Source: Xenopus tropicalis
Taxonomy: Eukaryota > Chordata > Amphibia > Anura > Pipidae
Direction: 5' to 3'
Assembly (NCBI RefSeq): GCF_000004195.4
Contig: NC_030679.2
Span: forward strand, 146,198,243-146,262,242
Length of the DNA stretch: 64,000 nt
Within the stretch, counting starts at the first letter, position 1. Every line of letters begins with the position of its first letter. Positions 32,201 to 43,800 of this stretch are shown here, in pieces. The position numbers were made by a program, and so were the translations under genes. The notes beneath the pieces were generated by a model, which was given only the letters and a program-made list of their open reading frames with translations, was not told the origin of the DNA and searched no databases.

Positions 32201-34456
32201 TCAGGTATGGAAATATACATTTTATTACCAAGGTTTGGTAACAATATCAGGAATAAAATTGTGTTAAGAAGCCATTTTTGCAGAATCTTTTTGTTGTTGT
32301 TGTTGCAAGATAATACCTAAAAAAAAATTCCACGCGATTAATTTTTCCGAAGCGAATTTTCATGGAAGTTTTGTTAAACAATTTGCCAATGGCAAAATGC
32401 GGAAATTCACTGCAAATCCATGCCTGGAGAAAAAATTCTACCAGCACTAATGACCAAATCTGTTTCGCTTCGCTGAAAAACTCGTGAATCTTTCAAAAGA
32501 TTTGCGAAATGGCGAAAAATCAGTGAAGCAGCAAAAATGTTGAGCGTCAAAAAAAATCGTTGCGCATTGCGAAAAAAATTGTTGCGCATTGCGAAAAAAA
32601 TTGCTGGATTATTGAAACAATATGATCACACAACAGAAGCATGAAGAGGAGAAACTAAAGGTGTTGGCAAGCCAGACTGAGAATAATAAGTAGTGATGGG
32701 TGAATTTTTCGCATCGCTGAAAAATTTGCAAATCTTCCAAAAGATTCGCGAAACGGCGGAAAATTCGCGAAATGGTGAAAGTGTTACATTAAAATAAATT
32801 GTCGCCTGCGGCTATTATTTTGTCACGCGGCTATTGTTTTGTCGCCCGCGGCCATTGTTTTGTCGAGCGACCCGCGGCGAATTTTTCCGCAGCAAATTTT
32901 TCCATCCGTTTTGCGAAACATTTCGCCCATCACTAATAACAAGGAGTTTCCCCTTGAGAAAGGCTTTCTGTGCCGAAACGTTAGGGTAATTCTCATCTTT
33001 GGCAAGTGTATCCGCTTACCTGTGTGTATCTTTATACCTGTGCACATTTTTGAGATATGTATTATATTACAACATCATGTGTTATTGTGAGAGACATAGG
33101 TTCCTGTTGGCTCAGTGGAGCTTGTGGAAATAGACCTTCTAAAAGAGTAATTGTAGTGAGTGATAGGAGAGCCCTTGTTATTAAAGGCTGTAGTAGAGTG
33201 GGATAGACAGGTCGGCTAGTATGTGTAATCATGTGTGTGTTTGAATTCTTATATATATAACTTTATAACAGTAAAACAATACAGTGCAATAAAATATGAT
33301 TAGTACTCACACCTGTATATAATTCTGTTATTTTATAGGCTCCTCTTTCCAACTGCAGCCCAAGCTGTCCTCCTGGATTTAGAAAGGTTATGGTAACTGG
33401 AAAGCCCCCTTGCTGTTATGAGTGTGCCTTGTGCCCCCTAGGACGGATTTCAAACCAAACAGGTATAATAAGGTAGTGCTCCTTCAATATCTCCTGCTAC
33501 TCATACAAAGATCTTAATCTTAATATTGTTCTCTAGATGCAGCGGAATGTCATTCATGTTCCTGGGACACGTGGCCCAATCTGCAAAGAGACAAATGCTT
33601 ACTAAGGACAACAGAGTTCCTTTCCTATAAAGAACCTTTGGGTTATGGATTATCAGCAATATCCATCTTCTCGTCTCTTATCCCACTTGTTATTCTGTTT
33701 GTTTTTATCTATTATAAAACAACACCAGTTGTCCGAGCCAACAACTACTCCCTTAGCTGCCTTCTCCTGCTTTCCCTGTTCCTCTGTTTCCTTTGCTCTT
33801 TAGGGTTCATTGGTTACCCACAACCTGCACAGTGTCTTCTGCGCCAGGTGGCATTTGGAATTGCTTTTTCTCTCTGCATCTCCTGTGTTCTGGCCAAAAC
33901 CATCACTGTTGTCATTGCCTTTAATGCAACCAAACCCAGCAGCAGGTTAAGACAGTGGGCAGGAGTAAGGGTGTCCTACTGTGTTATTGTGTTATGCACC
34001 TTTATTCAGTTAGTCATATGTGGAATTTGGCTTTTCTTTTTCCCTCCATTCCCTGAACTTGACATTGACACACAACCTGGAATCATCATTGCTAACTGCA
34101 ATGAAGGATCACCAACTGCTTTCTGGTGCATGCTGGGATATCTTGGCTTCTTGGCCACCATCAGTTTCATTGTTGCCTTCCTGGCCAGACGCCTCCCTGA
34201 CAGTTTCAATGAAGCCAAATTTATCACATTCAGTATGTTGGCTTTCCTCAGTGTGTGGGTGTCCTTTATCCCAGCCTATCTCAGTGCCCGGGGCATGTAT
34301 ACTGTGGCAATGGAGGTCTTTGCCATTTTATCTTCTAGCTGGACTGTGAAGCTCTGTATTTTTGTGCCAAAATGTTTTATAATATTGTTCAGACCCAACA
34401 TGAATTCTAGAGAACATCTCATGGGTAAAGAGGTCAAAAATAAAAAAAAGGGGTGA
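26007..34456 (+). CDS. V2R gene C, complete six-exon gene
   Basis: A complete vomeronasal type-2 receptor. Exons: 26007-26233, 27995-28286, 29156-29965, 31977-32204, 33339-33462 and 33537-34456. Splice sites are canonical and no stop or frameshift is visible. The product is about 866 residues if it starts at the ATG next to the signal peptide, or 899 from ATG 25908. It is the close duplicate of gene D. Exon 3 is 12 bp shorter than in D, with four codons missing after ENL. Intron 3 is 2.0 kb, against 82 bp in D, because of a composite insertion with tRNA-Thr sequences. Intron 1 holds three SPIN elements. Confidence 0.95.
26234..26880 (+). other. Gene C intron 1, 5' part
   Basis: No exon or gene recognised; its start matches the start of gene D intron 1. 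A 150-codon frame at 26634-27086 runs into SPIN copies and is not a gene. Confidence 0.5.
26910..27095. mobile_element. SPIN-type hAT MITE, copy 1
   Basis: The ends CAGTGGTTCTCAACCTCC and GGTTGAGAACCGCTG, with ATGCCGCGACCCTTTAATAC and CCCCTGTGAAAGGGT inside, match the non-autonomous SPIN family. The flanking 8-bp repeats are ATGCAGAC and ATGTAGAC. Confidence 0.85.
27143..27247. repeat. 105-bp segment shared with 24312-24418
   Basis: CTGAAGAACATTCCTGGATA through CTGCCAGACACTGTATATTA matches the upstream intergenic copy with few substitutions. It sits between SPIN copies 1 and 2 and accounts for the longer first period. Confidence 0.75.
27325..27511. mobile_element. SPIN-type hAT MITE, copy 2
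   Basis: Same ends as copy 1, flanked by ATGAAGAC and ATGTAGAC. The surrounding DNA (ACTTTATTGTGTTGTTTGAC, CCATAGGGCAGTAGGGGGTA) is also repeated, so copies 1-3 arose by tandem duplication, not separate insertion. Confidence 0.85.
27617..27809. mobile_element. SPIN-type hAT MITE, copy 3
   Basis: Flanked by a perfect ATGTAGAC on both sides. It has an interior variant (GATCGGTGTCTTGG) absent from copies 1 and 2. Confidence 0.85.
27995..28286 (+). CDS. V2R gene C exon 2
   Basis: 292 bp after TTTCACGTAG. Reads VAPHFYETMQALIFAVEEIN, LSNITLGFQVFDTC, SMLSGGKETTPNYHC, IIGDSGSSVSIIMAQ and LNRYPQ before GTAAGC. First lobe of the flytrap domain. Confidence 0.96.
28409..28515 (+). repeat. T2/Kolobok-type MITE fragment
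   Basis: TTTAAAGGAACAGTAACACC begins a family common in Xenopus that targets TTAA. Only one end is present. Confidence 0.5.
28603..28928. repeat. MITE, AGTGATGAG family (gene C intron 2)
   Basis: It starts AGTGATGAGCGAATTTTTTT + AACCAGGCATGG and ends GGGACTGATTCGCTCATCAC. Absent from the matching intron of gene D. Confidence 0.75.
29156..29965 (+). CDS. V2R gene C exon 3 (flytrap domain)
   Basis: 810 bp, 270 codons, starting ISYFATSPIFNNRYLFPSF. The last codon is CAC (His) before GTAAGC, where genes A and B have CAG (Gln). It contains FGWSWVGLLASDNDYGQF, LLRQNVSGIIWVASESWAT and NVYNAVYAIAWAL. Confidence 0.96.
30640..30704 (+). tRNA. tRNA-Thr pseudogene (AGT remnant)
   Basis: GGCGCTGAGGCTTAGTTGG is followed directly by GTCTAGTAAACAGG. 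About nine bases of the D-arm/anticodon stem are missing, so it cannot fold normally. Confidence 0.7.
31299..31372 (+). tRNA. tRNA-Thr(AGT)-like, intronic
   Basis: Acceptor GGTGCTG/CAGTGCC, D-arm GCTTAGTTGGTTAAAGC, anticodon arm CCTGT-CTAGTAA-ACAGG with anticodon AGT at 31333-31335, and T-arm CTGAG-TTCGACT-CTCAG. All stems pair. It sits in the sense direction inside intron 3 of gene C. Confidence 0.8.
31631..31686 (+). tRNA. tRNA-Thr(TGT) 3' fragment
   Basis: Only the anticodon arm, T-arm and acceptor 3' strand remain (CCTGTCTTGTAAACAGG, TTCAACT, CAGTGCC). The 5' third is lost at the junction with other unit sequence. Confidence 0.65.
31977..32204 (+). CDS. V2R gene C exon 4
   Basis: 228 bp starting LLRYIKNVTFQTTYDSQ, with FDAKGNPPAIYDIVNW, ending IIWPNNNTQ before GTATGG. 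It follows TTTCTTTCAG directly after the insertion, so the acceptor is intact. Confidence 0.95.
32427..32936. repeat. AGTGATGAG-family MITE pieces (gene C intron 4)
   Basis: A left piece (about 32300-32600) and a right copy (32694-32936, AGTGATGGGTGAATTTTTCG ... CATTTCGCCCATCACT) with three 21-bp-type units. The segment GCGAAAAAAATTGTTGCGCATT is duplicated at 32565-32600. Confidence 0.6.
33339..33462 (+). CDS. V2R gene C exon 5 (cysteine-rich linker)
   Basis: 124 bp encoding APLSNCSPSCPPGFRKV, then PPCCYECALCPLGRISNQT. Six cysteines; 74-bp intron to exon 6. Confidence 0.95.
33537..34456 (+). CDS. V2R gene C exon 6 (seven-helix domain)
   Basis: 920 bp starting AAECHSCSWDTWPNLQRDK and ending KEVKNKKKG before TGA. 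All seven helices are present (VVRANNYSLSCLLLLSLF, LLRQVAFGIAFSLCISC, EGSPTAFWCMLGYLGFL, FIPAYLSARGMYTVAMEV). Confidence 0.96.
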
Positions 34457-34698
34457 CATATATAAAAGTTGTGACACTTTAACCCTGGTGCAAAGTGATT
34501 GCTCTCAATATACAGCATAAGACAAAATGGTTGCCATAATTATATGCTAAAATAGTTTATTTATGGTAACATTGCATGTCTGCAATAGACAATTCCTCTC
34601 TGTATATATATATATCCTTCCCTAAATAATTTGGATGAAACATAATACACCGAGTTATTACTTTTTTAAAATGATAGTTTCATTTTTTTTAGAAGAAA

Positions 34699-34704
34699 AA
34701 TAAA
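34699..34704 (+). promoter_or_regulatory. Candidate poly(A) signal of gene C
   Basis: AATAAA about 245 bp after the stop; conserved at 44228-44233 behind gene D. Confidence 0.4.
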
Positions 34705-34991
34705 ACTCTTGCTATAATGGTAAAAACTCTGACCAGTTATGGGCTTTGAAATCATTTGTATTTCAGATAGTCCTTCCTCTTAGCTGCTAATCACTGGATA
34801 TTTCCATATTTGTACCTAGAAAAAGTAATAAAATGCACCCCAGCACCCCATCACCCCATCACCCCAGAGGCAAAAAACGTGGATTGGTTTTTCCAAGATA
34901 GGAAATGTAATTTTAATCTGGTCTGAAATGGTTTGTAGAGACAGTTTTAAAAACCATAAGAAGCTATAGAACCAAGGAGGTTCTATAAATA

Positions 34992-35633
34992 GTGATGAGT
35001 GAATCTGTCCAATTTCGCAAGAAAATTCGCGAAACGGCAAAAAATTAGCGAAACAGCGGAAAAATTTGTGAAACGCATTTGACGCGCAATATTTTTGTCC
35101 CCCGTGTCTATTTTTTTGTCGCCCGCATTTTTGATGCGTCCGTGCCCAATTTTGGCATGACCGCGCCTTTTTTATGCTACTGTGCTCAATTTGACGCGAC
35201 CGTGCCTTTTTTTATGCGACCACAACCTTTTTTATGGGTCCGTGCCCTTTTGTTATGCCACCGCACCCTTTTTTATGCGACTGTGCCCTTTTTTGATGCG
35301 ACTGCGCTCAATTTGACACGACCGTGCCTTTTTTTATGTGACTGCGCCCTTTTTTATGAAACCGCGCCCTTTTTTGATGCGACTGCACTCAATTTGACAC
35401 GACTGCACCTTTTTTATGCGACCAAACCCTTTTTTGCGACTGCGCATTTTTTGATGCAACTGCACCTTTTTTGACTCAACTGTGCCCAATTTGACGCACG
35501 ACAATAAAAAAATTCCACGCAACAAATTTTTCAATAGTGAATTTTTCCAGAAGTTTCACAAAACAATTGGCCTATGGTGAAATGCGGAAATTCGCTGCAA
35601 ATCCATGCCTGGTGAAAAAAATCGCTCATCACT
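34992..35633. repeat. AGTGATGAG-family MITE with diverged 20-21-bp array
   Basis: It starts AGTGATGAGTGAATCTGTCC and ends TCCATGCCTGGTGAAAAAAA-type sequence + CGCTCATCACT. The interior (35100-35490) is a run of CGCGCCCTTTTTTATGCGAC-like units, a different sub-array from the CAAAAGAATAG type. Confidence 0.75.
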
Positions 35634-35639
35634 ATCTAT

Positions 35640-36560
35640 AAAAAATTCTCCCAAATAAGACAGCAGAGGCATTCAAATGTTATTATGAAGACCTTTATAA
35701 TACCTCCCAACATATCAACCAACATAAATAAGACCTAAAAACAAATGCATATCTAAGAAAAAATGTATTACCACAAATAGATAATTCAATGTTAGGAGAT
35801 TTAAGTCTTCCCTTTCAACTACAGGAAGTATTAGAGGCTATTGAAAATGTAAAACTCCATAAAGCTCTAGGACCTTGGCCCCCTTTCTAGTTAACTGTTG
35901 AAATTGATTCATCCCGCCCCTTATATGAGGAACTTCTGTTGGAACATATTTCAGAAATACCTAAGCCAGGCAAGGACCCAGCATGTTGCAGTAGTTATAG
36001 ACCTTTATCTTTACTAAATATAGACCTTAAGCTCTATACAAAAATCCTGGCCACTAGATTGAATCCCATAATTCCTGGATGGATTCATAGAGACCAAGTA
36101 GGGTTTGTTAGGGGAAGGGAGGCAAGGAAAATGCAATGAAAATTTGAAACCTGATGACCTGGGCAAAGTATCTGCGAATACCTTCTCTACTTTTCTCAAC
36201 TGATGTGGGGAAGGTGACAGAGTAAATTGGACTTTTCTTAGAAAGGTATTGGAAAGGTCATTAATAGAAAAAATCATGGCCCTATATACAGCTAAAAATA
36301 AATGGTATACTTTCAGAGATATTTGGCCCTATATACAGCTAAAAATAATTGGTATACTTTCAGAGATATTTGGGATTAGAAATGGTACTAGGCAAGGCTG
36401 CCCTCTATCGCCATTGCTATATGTTTTATGTATGGAACATCTTTTAATCGCTTTAAGGCAAAACATTATATAACAGGACTTACTATACAATCAAATGCGT
36501 ATAAGACCACAGCATTTGTAGATGATTTGTTACTATTCTTAACTAAACCACATCGTATTT
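35640..36560 (+). mobile_element. Degenerate L1-type reverse-transcriptase fragment
   Basis: Frames read KPGKDPACCSSYRPLSLLNI, LKLYTKILATRLNPIIPG, HRDQVGFVRGREAR and later RNGTRQGCPLSPLLYVLCME. These are consecutive blocks of an L1/Tx1-type polymerase, separated by stops and frameshifts. A 50-bp segment (TATACAGCTAAAAATAA...) is duplicated at 36284-36365. Dead copy. Confidence 0.8.
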
Positions 36561-36936
36561 TTTCTAATTAATAGAACTTTTTATAATGTTAAAATTACAC
36601 AACTTTTTTGTGGTTTGTGTTAACTTCCACGAAAAAGTCCTATTTTTCGCAAAGACTACGACCATTTAGGAATTCATTCAAGCTCTGGTATCGTGACTAT
36701 CTTTTGACCAGGTTGGATCTGTAGCTCCTATGGGAGGCTTCCAAAATCACACATTGAAGTTTCAAAGCCAGAAAGGTTTTTGTGCCGTTTACAATCGTTC
36801 GGATCCAAAAATTTAGGGATTTTCGGATTGCAACCACAATTTTTTCACACGACCAAGAAAAGAATTTTCACAACATTTTCGTACATCAGAAATTATCATG
36901 GTTACTCCGATTTTTTTGTGTGGGAAGGTTTAGCTG

Positions 36937-36993
36937 TATGTCAAGGGGCCGATATCGGCAGCTACAATCGGCCCATGTATGGCCACCTTTAGT
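36937..36993. repeat. Harbinger-like MITE end fragment
   Basis: GGCCGATATCGGCAGCTACA ... GTATGGCCACCT followed by TTA matches the right end of the element at 47306-47669. Confidence 0.65.
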
Positions 36994-37522
36994 TAGGAGT
37001 AAGTGCAAGATGGTCTTTCAACTTAGTCTAAGGGACTAATGATTTTAAGTGCACAACAGATGTAAAATATAATGAGCTTTGACATGACACATGTCTTCAT
37101 ATTTTGGCCAAAGTGTTTTACACCTGATTTTTTTGTAATTTATTTTGTCCTTCATCTCAATCAAGTTCCCACTAGAAGATTTGAGAGTTATTTATGTAGA
37201 TAAGTAACATGATTTTTTTTTAACCTTATTTTGTCTTTCATCTCCATCAAGTTCCCACTAAAAACTTTGAGTCAAAATATTCTTTTGGATTTTATGTTTA
37301 GCTTTAAAGCTTTTATAAAATATTATCCCTAGATGATTCCCTTTGCAGCTTGTCCTGGGTTACTTACTCAGAACTCTCACATTGTAGATTGTTCCCTATA
37401 GGGAGTAAATGTGAAAATGATGGGAAGTTGGTATTCACTTAATTTCCCTATGTAGTTTAGATAATTTTTCATAATGCTTGGTTTCCCCTAGGTCTTATAC
37501 TACTTAAGTACACAATGTCTGG

Positions 37523-37529
37523 TATAAAA
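37523..37529 (+). promoter_or_regulatory. Possible TATA box of gene D
   Basis: TATAAAA 41 bp before ATG 37564, in the same context as at gene C (GTCTGGTATAAAATCAATTC). Confidence 0.4.
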
Positions 37530-37662
37530 TCAATTCACATAAACCATCTCAGTGTTTCCAGTAATGACCATGATGGTATTTGTATGTTACAACAGAATGC
37601 TGAGAAAGGCAACTTCTTTGGTTATAGAGACAATTAACTCCAACACACCGAGACTCCAAAGG

Positions 37663-37889
37663 ATGTGTTGGTTGATACTCTCAACAGTGTGTATTTTGTG
37701 CACAGTCTCCATTGAAGTATGCGCAATTCCAGGTTCCGAAATGGGATGCAACTTGACCATTGAAAGAACTAGAGATTACCTGAGCCAACCGGGGGACATA
37801 ATCATAGGAGGAACCTTTCCCATTTATTGGAACAGAGTCTACAAAGATCTGAACTTTACTACCAAACCCCCAGAACTTCATTGTGAGAG
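37663..37889 (+). CDS. V2R gene D exon 1 (signal peptide)
   Basis: Starts MCWLILSTVCILCTVSIEV and ends PPELHCE plus AG before GTACAT. As in gene C, the frame is open upstream to ATG 37564. Confidence 0.85.
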
Positions 37890-40800
37890 GTACATGTTCA
37901 ATCACCCCATGCTAAAAACCCAGCCAGGAAACACACATAGTGGCTAAATTTTATCAGTACCAAAGATATTTGGTAACCTTGCCTTATGTACAATATCTAT
38001 ATATACGTTTATTGCTCTTGAACTAATTCAACCCTATGTACAAAAGCATTGTTTACACCTTTAAGCTCTTTTATTTATTATTTTTGTGCTCATCGTGCCT
38101 CTCCTATTCTGTATTCATATTAAAACATGTCACTAGTGATGAGCGAATCTGTTCCGTTTCGCTTTGCCGAAAAATTTGCGAATCTTTCAAAAGATCCGCG
38201 AAATGGCTAAAATGTTGCGCAGCAAAAAAAATTGTCGCCCGCGGCTATTATTTTGTCGTGCAGCTATTATTTTGTCGCCTGCGGCTATTATTTTGTCGTG
38301 CAGCTATTATTTTGTCGCCTGCGGCTATTATTTTGTCGCCCGCGGCTATTATTTTGTCACGTTGGACGTGCAGCGAATTTTGCCACAAATCCATTCCTGG
38401 CGAAACATTTCGCCCATCCCTACATGTCACCCCTCTTCTAATGTACTGCATTTCTTTTACTAATGAGATTCTCTTATTTAACTCCCCCTCTATTATTCAG
38501 TAGACTTTACATTTTGAAGTTTGCTGTCCATCCATAAAATGCTTAACAACCCCATTTCTACTTACTTGTCGCACAAATTGGCGCAAAGCACGAATTTTTT
38601 TTGGAAATTAACAAAAATATCGTAGAAAATACGTACTGTTCTAAAAGTTAGAAAAAATAAAAAAATTTTACCATTCCTACTCATTCGTAATTTAATGAAT
38701 GGGCCCCATAGTGAGTGTTAGTCATGCTATAGTCACATTTGAATGATAAAAAATATATATAATTTTTTTTTTATTCTTATTTTTTTCTTTGGTGATTTTA
38801 CGTAGGGTTGCTCCTCAGTATTACGAGACCATGCAGGCCTTAATATTTGCAGTTGAGGAGATTAATGCCCAGCCTAAGCTCCTTCCCAATATTACCCTTG
38901 GCTTCCAGGTGTTTGACACTTGCTTCAATTTACGTAAGGCAGCACATGGGACCCTCTCAATGCTTTCTGGAGGAAAGGAAACCACCCCAAATTATCACTG
39001 CAACAAACTGTCACCTCTGGCTTCTATAATTGGGGATTCGGGTTCCTCAGTTTCCATTATAATGGCCCAGATGTTGGGACTCAATCGATATCCACAGGTA
39101 AGAGCACCTTTAATAACTGGAGGTGGGCATACAAAGTACTGTTTCTATTTTTGCTGATGATACTTAATTGTGCAAAACTATAAGTTCCATGCAGGATGCT
39201 GCCGCTTTGCAGAGAGATTTGACTAAATTGGAAAACTGGGAAGTAAAATGGGAAAAAAGGTTCAAAGTTGTTATGCAGTTTGGTAGAAATAATATAAATG
39301 CAAGTTACACACTAAATGGTAATGAGTTTGGGGGGATCCTTTATGGAGAAGGATCTGGGGTTTTTTGTAGATAACAAGTTGTCTAATTCCAGGCAGTGTC
39401 ATTCTGTGGCTACTAAAGCAAATAAAGTGCTGTCTTGTATAAACAAGGGCATTGACTCAAGGGATGAAATATAATTTTGCCCCTTTATAGGTCCCTGCTA
39501 AGGCCTCACCCTGAGTATGGGGGGCAGTTACAGTGAGTATGGGGGGCAGTTTTGGGCTCCAGTCCTTAAGAAGGATATTAATGAGCTGGAGAGAGTGCAG
39601 AGACTGCAACTAAACTGGTAAAGGGGATGGAAGGGTTAAACTATGAGGTTAGACTGTCAGGGTTGGGGTTGTTTTCTCTGGAAAAGAGGCGCTTGCGAGG
39701 GGACATGATTACTCTGTACAAGTACATTAGAGGGGATTATAGGCAGATGGGGGATGATCTTGTTTCTCCTTTGGGGCTAAAATATGGATTTGATGTGTGA
39801 TCTAAACTTCATGATTTTCATACAGGAATAGTCCAGATATCACAAATATGTTACTAATTTGTGTGATAATGACTGATTATCCTTGTTGTACTTCTACAGA
39901 TCAGTTACTTTGCAACCAGCCCAATTCTCAACAACCGTTACCTGTTCCCTTCCTTTTTCCGTACCATCCCCAGCGATGAATTTCAAATGAAAGGTCTGGC
40001 TCAACTGGTCTCTCATTTTGGTTGGTCTTGGGTTGGTCTTCTTGCCCCTGATAATGACTATGGTCAATTTGGACTTCAGATGATAAAGCAAGAAATAATA
40101 AACAACAAAGGCTGTGTGGCCTTCGCTGAGAATATTTTGACTGGTCAACCTAACAGGAATGCTCCTCGCATTGTCCAACTCATTAGAGCGTCAACAGCAA
40201 CAGTTGTGGTTGTACTAGATGCTGAGTCTTCCTTTGTAATTGTACTAGAAGAGCTATTGAGACAGAATGTAACTGGAATTATTTGGGTAGCCGGTGAGTC
40301 TTGGGCAACTTCAGCTGTACACTCTGAAAGCAGATTTGAAAGGGTTGCAGTTGGAACTCTTGGTTTTGCTATCCATGGTGCTCAACTGCCCATGTTCTCT
40401 CAATACCTCAACAGCCTGAGTCCTTCAAAGATGCTCTTTGATCCATTTATAAAGGAGTATTGGGAGCAAAGCTTTTCCTGTAAGTGGCTCAGTCAGGAGA
40501 ATTTAGCAACTTTGATAGAGAATGGCACAATACAAGCATGTACAGGGAAGGAAAATCTAGGAAACACATCAGTAGAACCTTATCACAGATTAACTCTCAA
40601 CGTATACAATGCAGTTTATGCAATTGCCTGGGCCTTACAGAATTTGATCCTCTGTGTTCCTGGAAATGGACCATTTGATCATGGTTCCTGCACCAACATT
40701 TCTTCATTTCAACCTTGGCACGTAAGCAACTTGTCTGTTGTTTTAGTCACCTTCTCGTTCTAAGATTTTCTTTTCTAATTCATGAAATGTATTTTTCTTT

Positions 40801-43800
40801 CAGCTTCTTCGCTATATTAAAAATGTCACCTTTCAGACTACATATGATAGCCAAGTATTTTTTGATGCAAAAGGTAACCCTCCAGCTATCTATGACATTG
40901 TAAACTGGCATGTGAGTAATAAGGGCAATTTGGAGCAGGTGACAGTTGGGAGATATGACTTGAATGCCCCAGATGGAAAAGTTTTCAAAATAGACATTAC
41001 TGGAATTATATGGCCCAATAATAACACTCAGGTATGGAAATATACATTTTATTATCAAGGTTTGGTAACAATATCAAGAATAAAATTGTGTTTTTTTGCA
41101 AAATCATTTTTTTCTTTTTGTTTTTATAGATATGTTTGTTGTTATAGATATTTTTATAAAGGCTATGAGCAAACAGAGGTGTTCTGCTTGCTGAATTGAG
41201 CTTAGTATTAAGCAATTCAAATGCAGTCTATATTGGTTACAGAAGAATGAACTTTACTTTCTTGCTTCAATGTGTGAAACAGTGCCTTGTTTCATACCTT
41301 TATAGTTGTGCATACCTACTTTACCTACCTACCATTTGAGTTGTGAAATGTTTCGCCAGGCATGGATTCGGGGCGAATTTCCGTGTTTCGCCATTGGCGG
41401 ATTGTTTTGCGAAACGGACAAAAAATTTGCCGCAGAAAAAATTGTCGCCCGCATCAAAATCATAGTCGCCTGCATCAAAAGAATAGTTGCGGGTGTCAAA
41501 AGAATAGTCGCGGGCGTCAAAAGAATAGTCTCTCGTCAAAATAAATAGTAGCAGGCGTCAAAAGAATAGTTGCGCGTCAAAATAAATAGTAGCGCTGTAG
41601 CTGTACAGGTTATGTGGGGGGGTTGTTATTGGGAATGCTACACATGGATTTTTTTCCGGTTTGGCTTTTTGTCACCAAAAACCTAAAAAAGTTGCGGGGA
41701 ATTTTTTTTTTTGACTTTTGAGAGATTTATTATGCAACAAAATTGCAACAATTCTGAATCCAAAAATACTCCATCTAAAACCTGTCAAGAGCTTGTAGAA
41801 GTCAATGGCAGATGTGCCTTGTAAAATTGGAAGATCTTTATTTGCTTCGTGTTTTTAGGGGTTTTTGGAGTTCTTGAGGCTGCCTTTTGTGCGACAATAC
41901 GGAAAAGTAGCGGTTATCATATGACAAGTTAAAAACAGTTGTGGTTTTCGTGACTTTTCTGTGTCGTTTTTTCGTTTGTGGTTTTTCAGTTCAGATCTTT
42001 TGATAAATGACCGCCATTCATGGAAATTCGTTTTTCTGTGGTTTCTTAAAAATAAAAAATTGAGTTTTATCAAATCTGTCCCTTAGAGAATTTTATTGGC
42101 AGAAGTCTGTTAACTGGTCATAGTTCTAGGGGCCGATTCATTAAAAACACGAGTTTGAATCCCGAATGGGAAAAATTTGGATTGGATACGATAATTTCTG
42201 TAGATCGCAAATATTATGAAAATGCTTACGAAAAAATCGTATTAGTCACGATAATATCATATTGGCGATCCAAAAGTCACGAAATTTTTGTACTGAATGA
42301 TTGTAAAAAGCGGCAGAACATTTCCGAATTTTTCGCACAAGCATACGAAAAAGTTGTACAAGCGCGAAAAAAAACTGCGAAAATACGCTCGGAGCGTTAG
42401 AATGCACGCTCCGAGCTTTCGTGTCTTAATAAATCTCCCCCCTAGTGTTGTGTGTATTCATATACATATATATTACTTAATTAGTGATGAGCGAATCTGT
42501 CCTGTTTCGCTTGGCCGTAAAATTGACGAAACAACAAGAAAATTCGGAAACGTCGAAAAATCAGCGAAGCGCGTTTCTTGCGTGACTTTTTTGTCGCCGC
42601 ATCTTTTTTTGTCACATGTGGGTTTTTTACCATGACCGTGCCCATTTTGATGCGACTGCACCCATTTTGATGCAACCGTGCCCAATTTGATGCAACAAAT
42701 TTTTCCATCGAGAATTTTTGATGAAGTTTCGTGAAACAATGGCAAAATGCAGAAATTCGCTGTGTATCCATGCCTATTGAAAAAATTCACTCATCACTAT
42801 ACTTAATAACAGTAAAACAATAATCAGTACAGTGGGATAATATATGATTAGTACTGTCTCACACCTGTATATAATTCTGTTATTTTATAGGCTCCTCTTT
42901 CCAACTGCAGCCCAAGCTGTCCTCCTGGATTTAGAAAGGTTATGGTAACTGGAAAGCCCCCTTGCTGTTATGAGTGTGCCTTGTGCCCCCTAGGACGGAT
43001 TTCAAACCAAACAGGTATAATAAGGTAGTGCTCCTTCAATATCTCCTGCTACTCATACAAAGATCTTAATCTTAATATTGTTCTCTAGATGCAGCGGAAT
43101 GTCATTCATGTTCCTGGAACAAGTGGCCCAATCTGCAAAGAGACAAATGCTTACAAAGGACAACAGAGTTCCTTTCCTATAAAGAACCTTTGGGTTATGG
43201 ATTATCAGCAATATCCATCTTCTCATCTCTTATCCCACTTGTTATTCTGTTTGTTTTTAACTATTATAAAACAACACCAGTTGTCCGAGCCAACAACTAC
43301 TCCCTTAGCTGCCTTCTCCTGCTTTCCCTGTTCCTCTGTTTCCTTTGCTCTTTAGGGTTCATTGGTTACCCACAACCTGCACAGTGTCTTCTGCGCCAGG
43401 TGGCATTTGGAATTGTTTTTTCTCTCTGCATCTCCTGTGTTCTGGCCAAAACCATCACTGTTATTATTGCCTTTAATGCAACCAAACCCGGCAGCAGGTT
43501 AAGACAGTGGGCAGGAGTAAGGGTGTCCTATTGTGTTATTGTGTTATGCACCTTTACTCAGTTAGTCATATGTGTAATTTGGCTTTTCTTTTTCCCTCCA
43601 TTCCCTGAACTTGACAATGACACGCAACCTGGAATCATCATTGCTAACTGCAATGAAGGATCACCAACTGCTTTCTGGTGCATGCTGGGATATCTTGGCT
43701 TCTTGGCCTCCATTAGTTTCATTGTTGCCTTCATGGCCAGAAGACTCCCTGACAGCTTTAATGAAGCCAAATTTATCACATTCAGTATGTTGGCTTTCCT

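Larger units (their letters stand above)
25465..34850 (+). repeat. Segmental duplicate unit carrying gene C
   Basis: Upstream flank, all six exons and 3' flank match 37065-44371. The first shared segment is ATAATGAGCTTTGACATGAC and the last is near GTAATAAAATGCACCCCAGC. Intron insertions differ between the two units. Confidence 0.85.

Noticed and set aside
35939..36473. Possible reverse-transcriptase gene
   Set aside because: Short L1-type pieces separated by stops and shifts; no intact frame.
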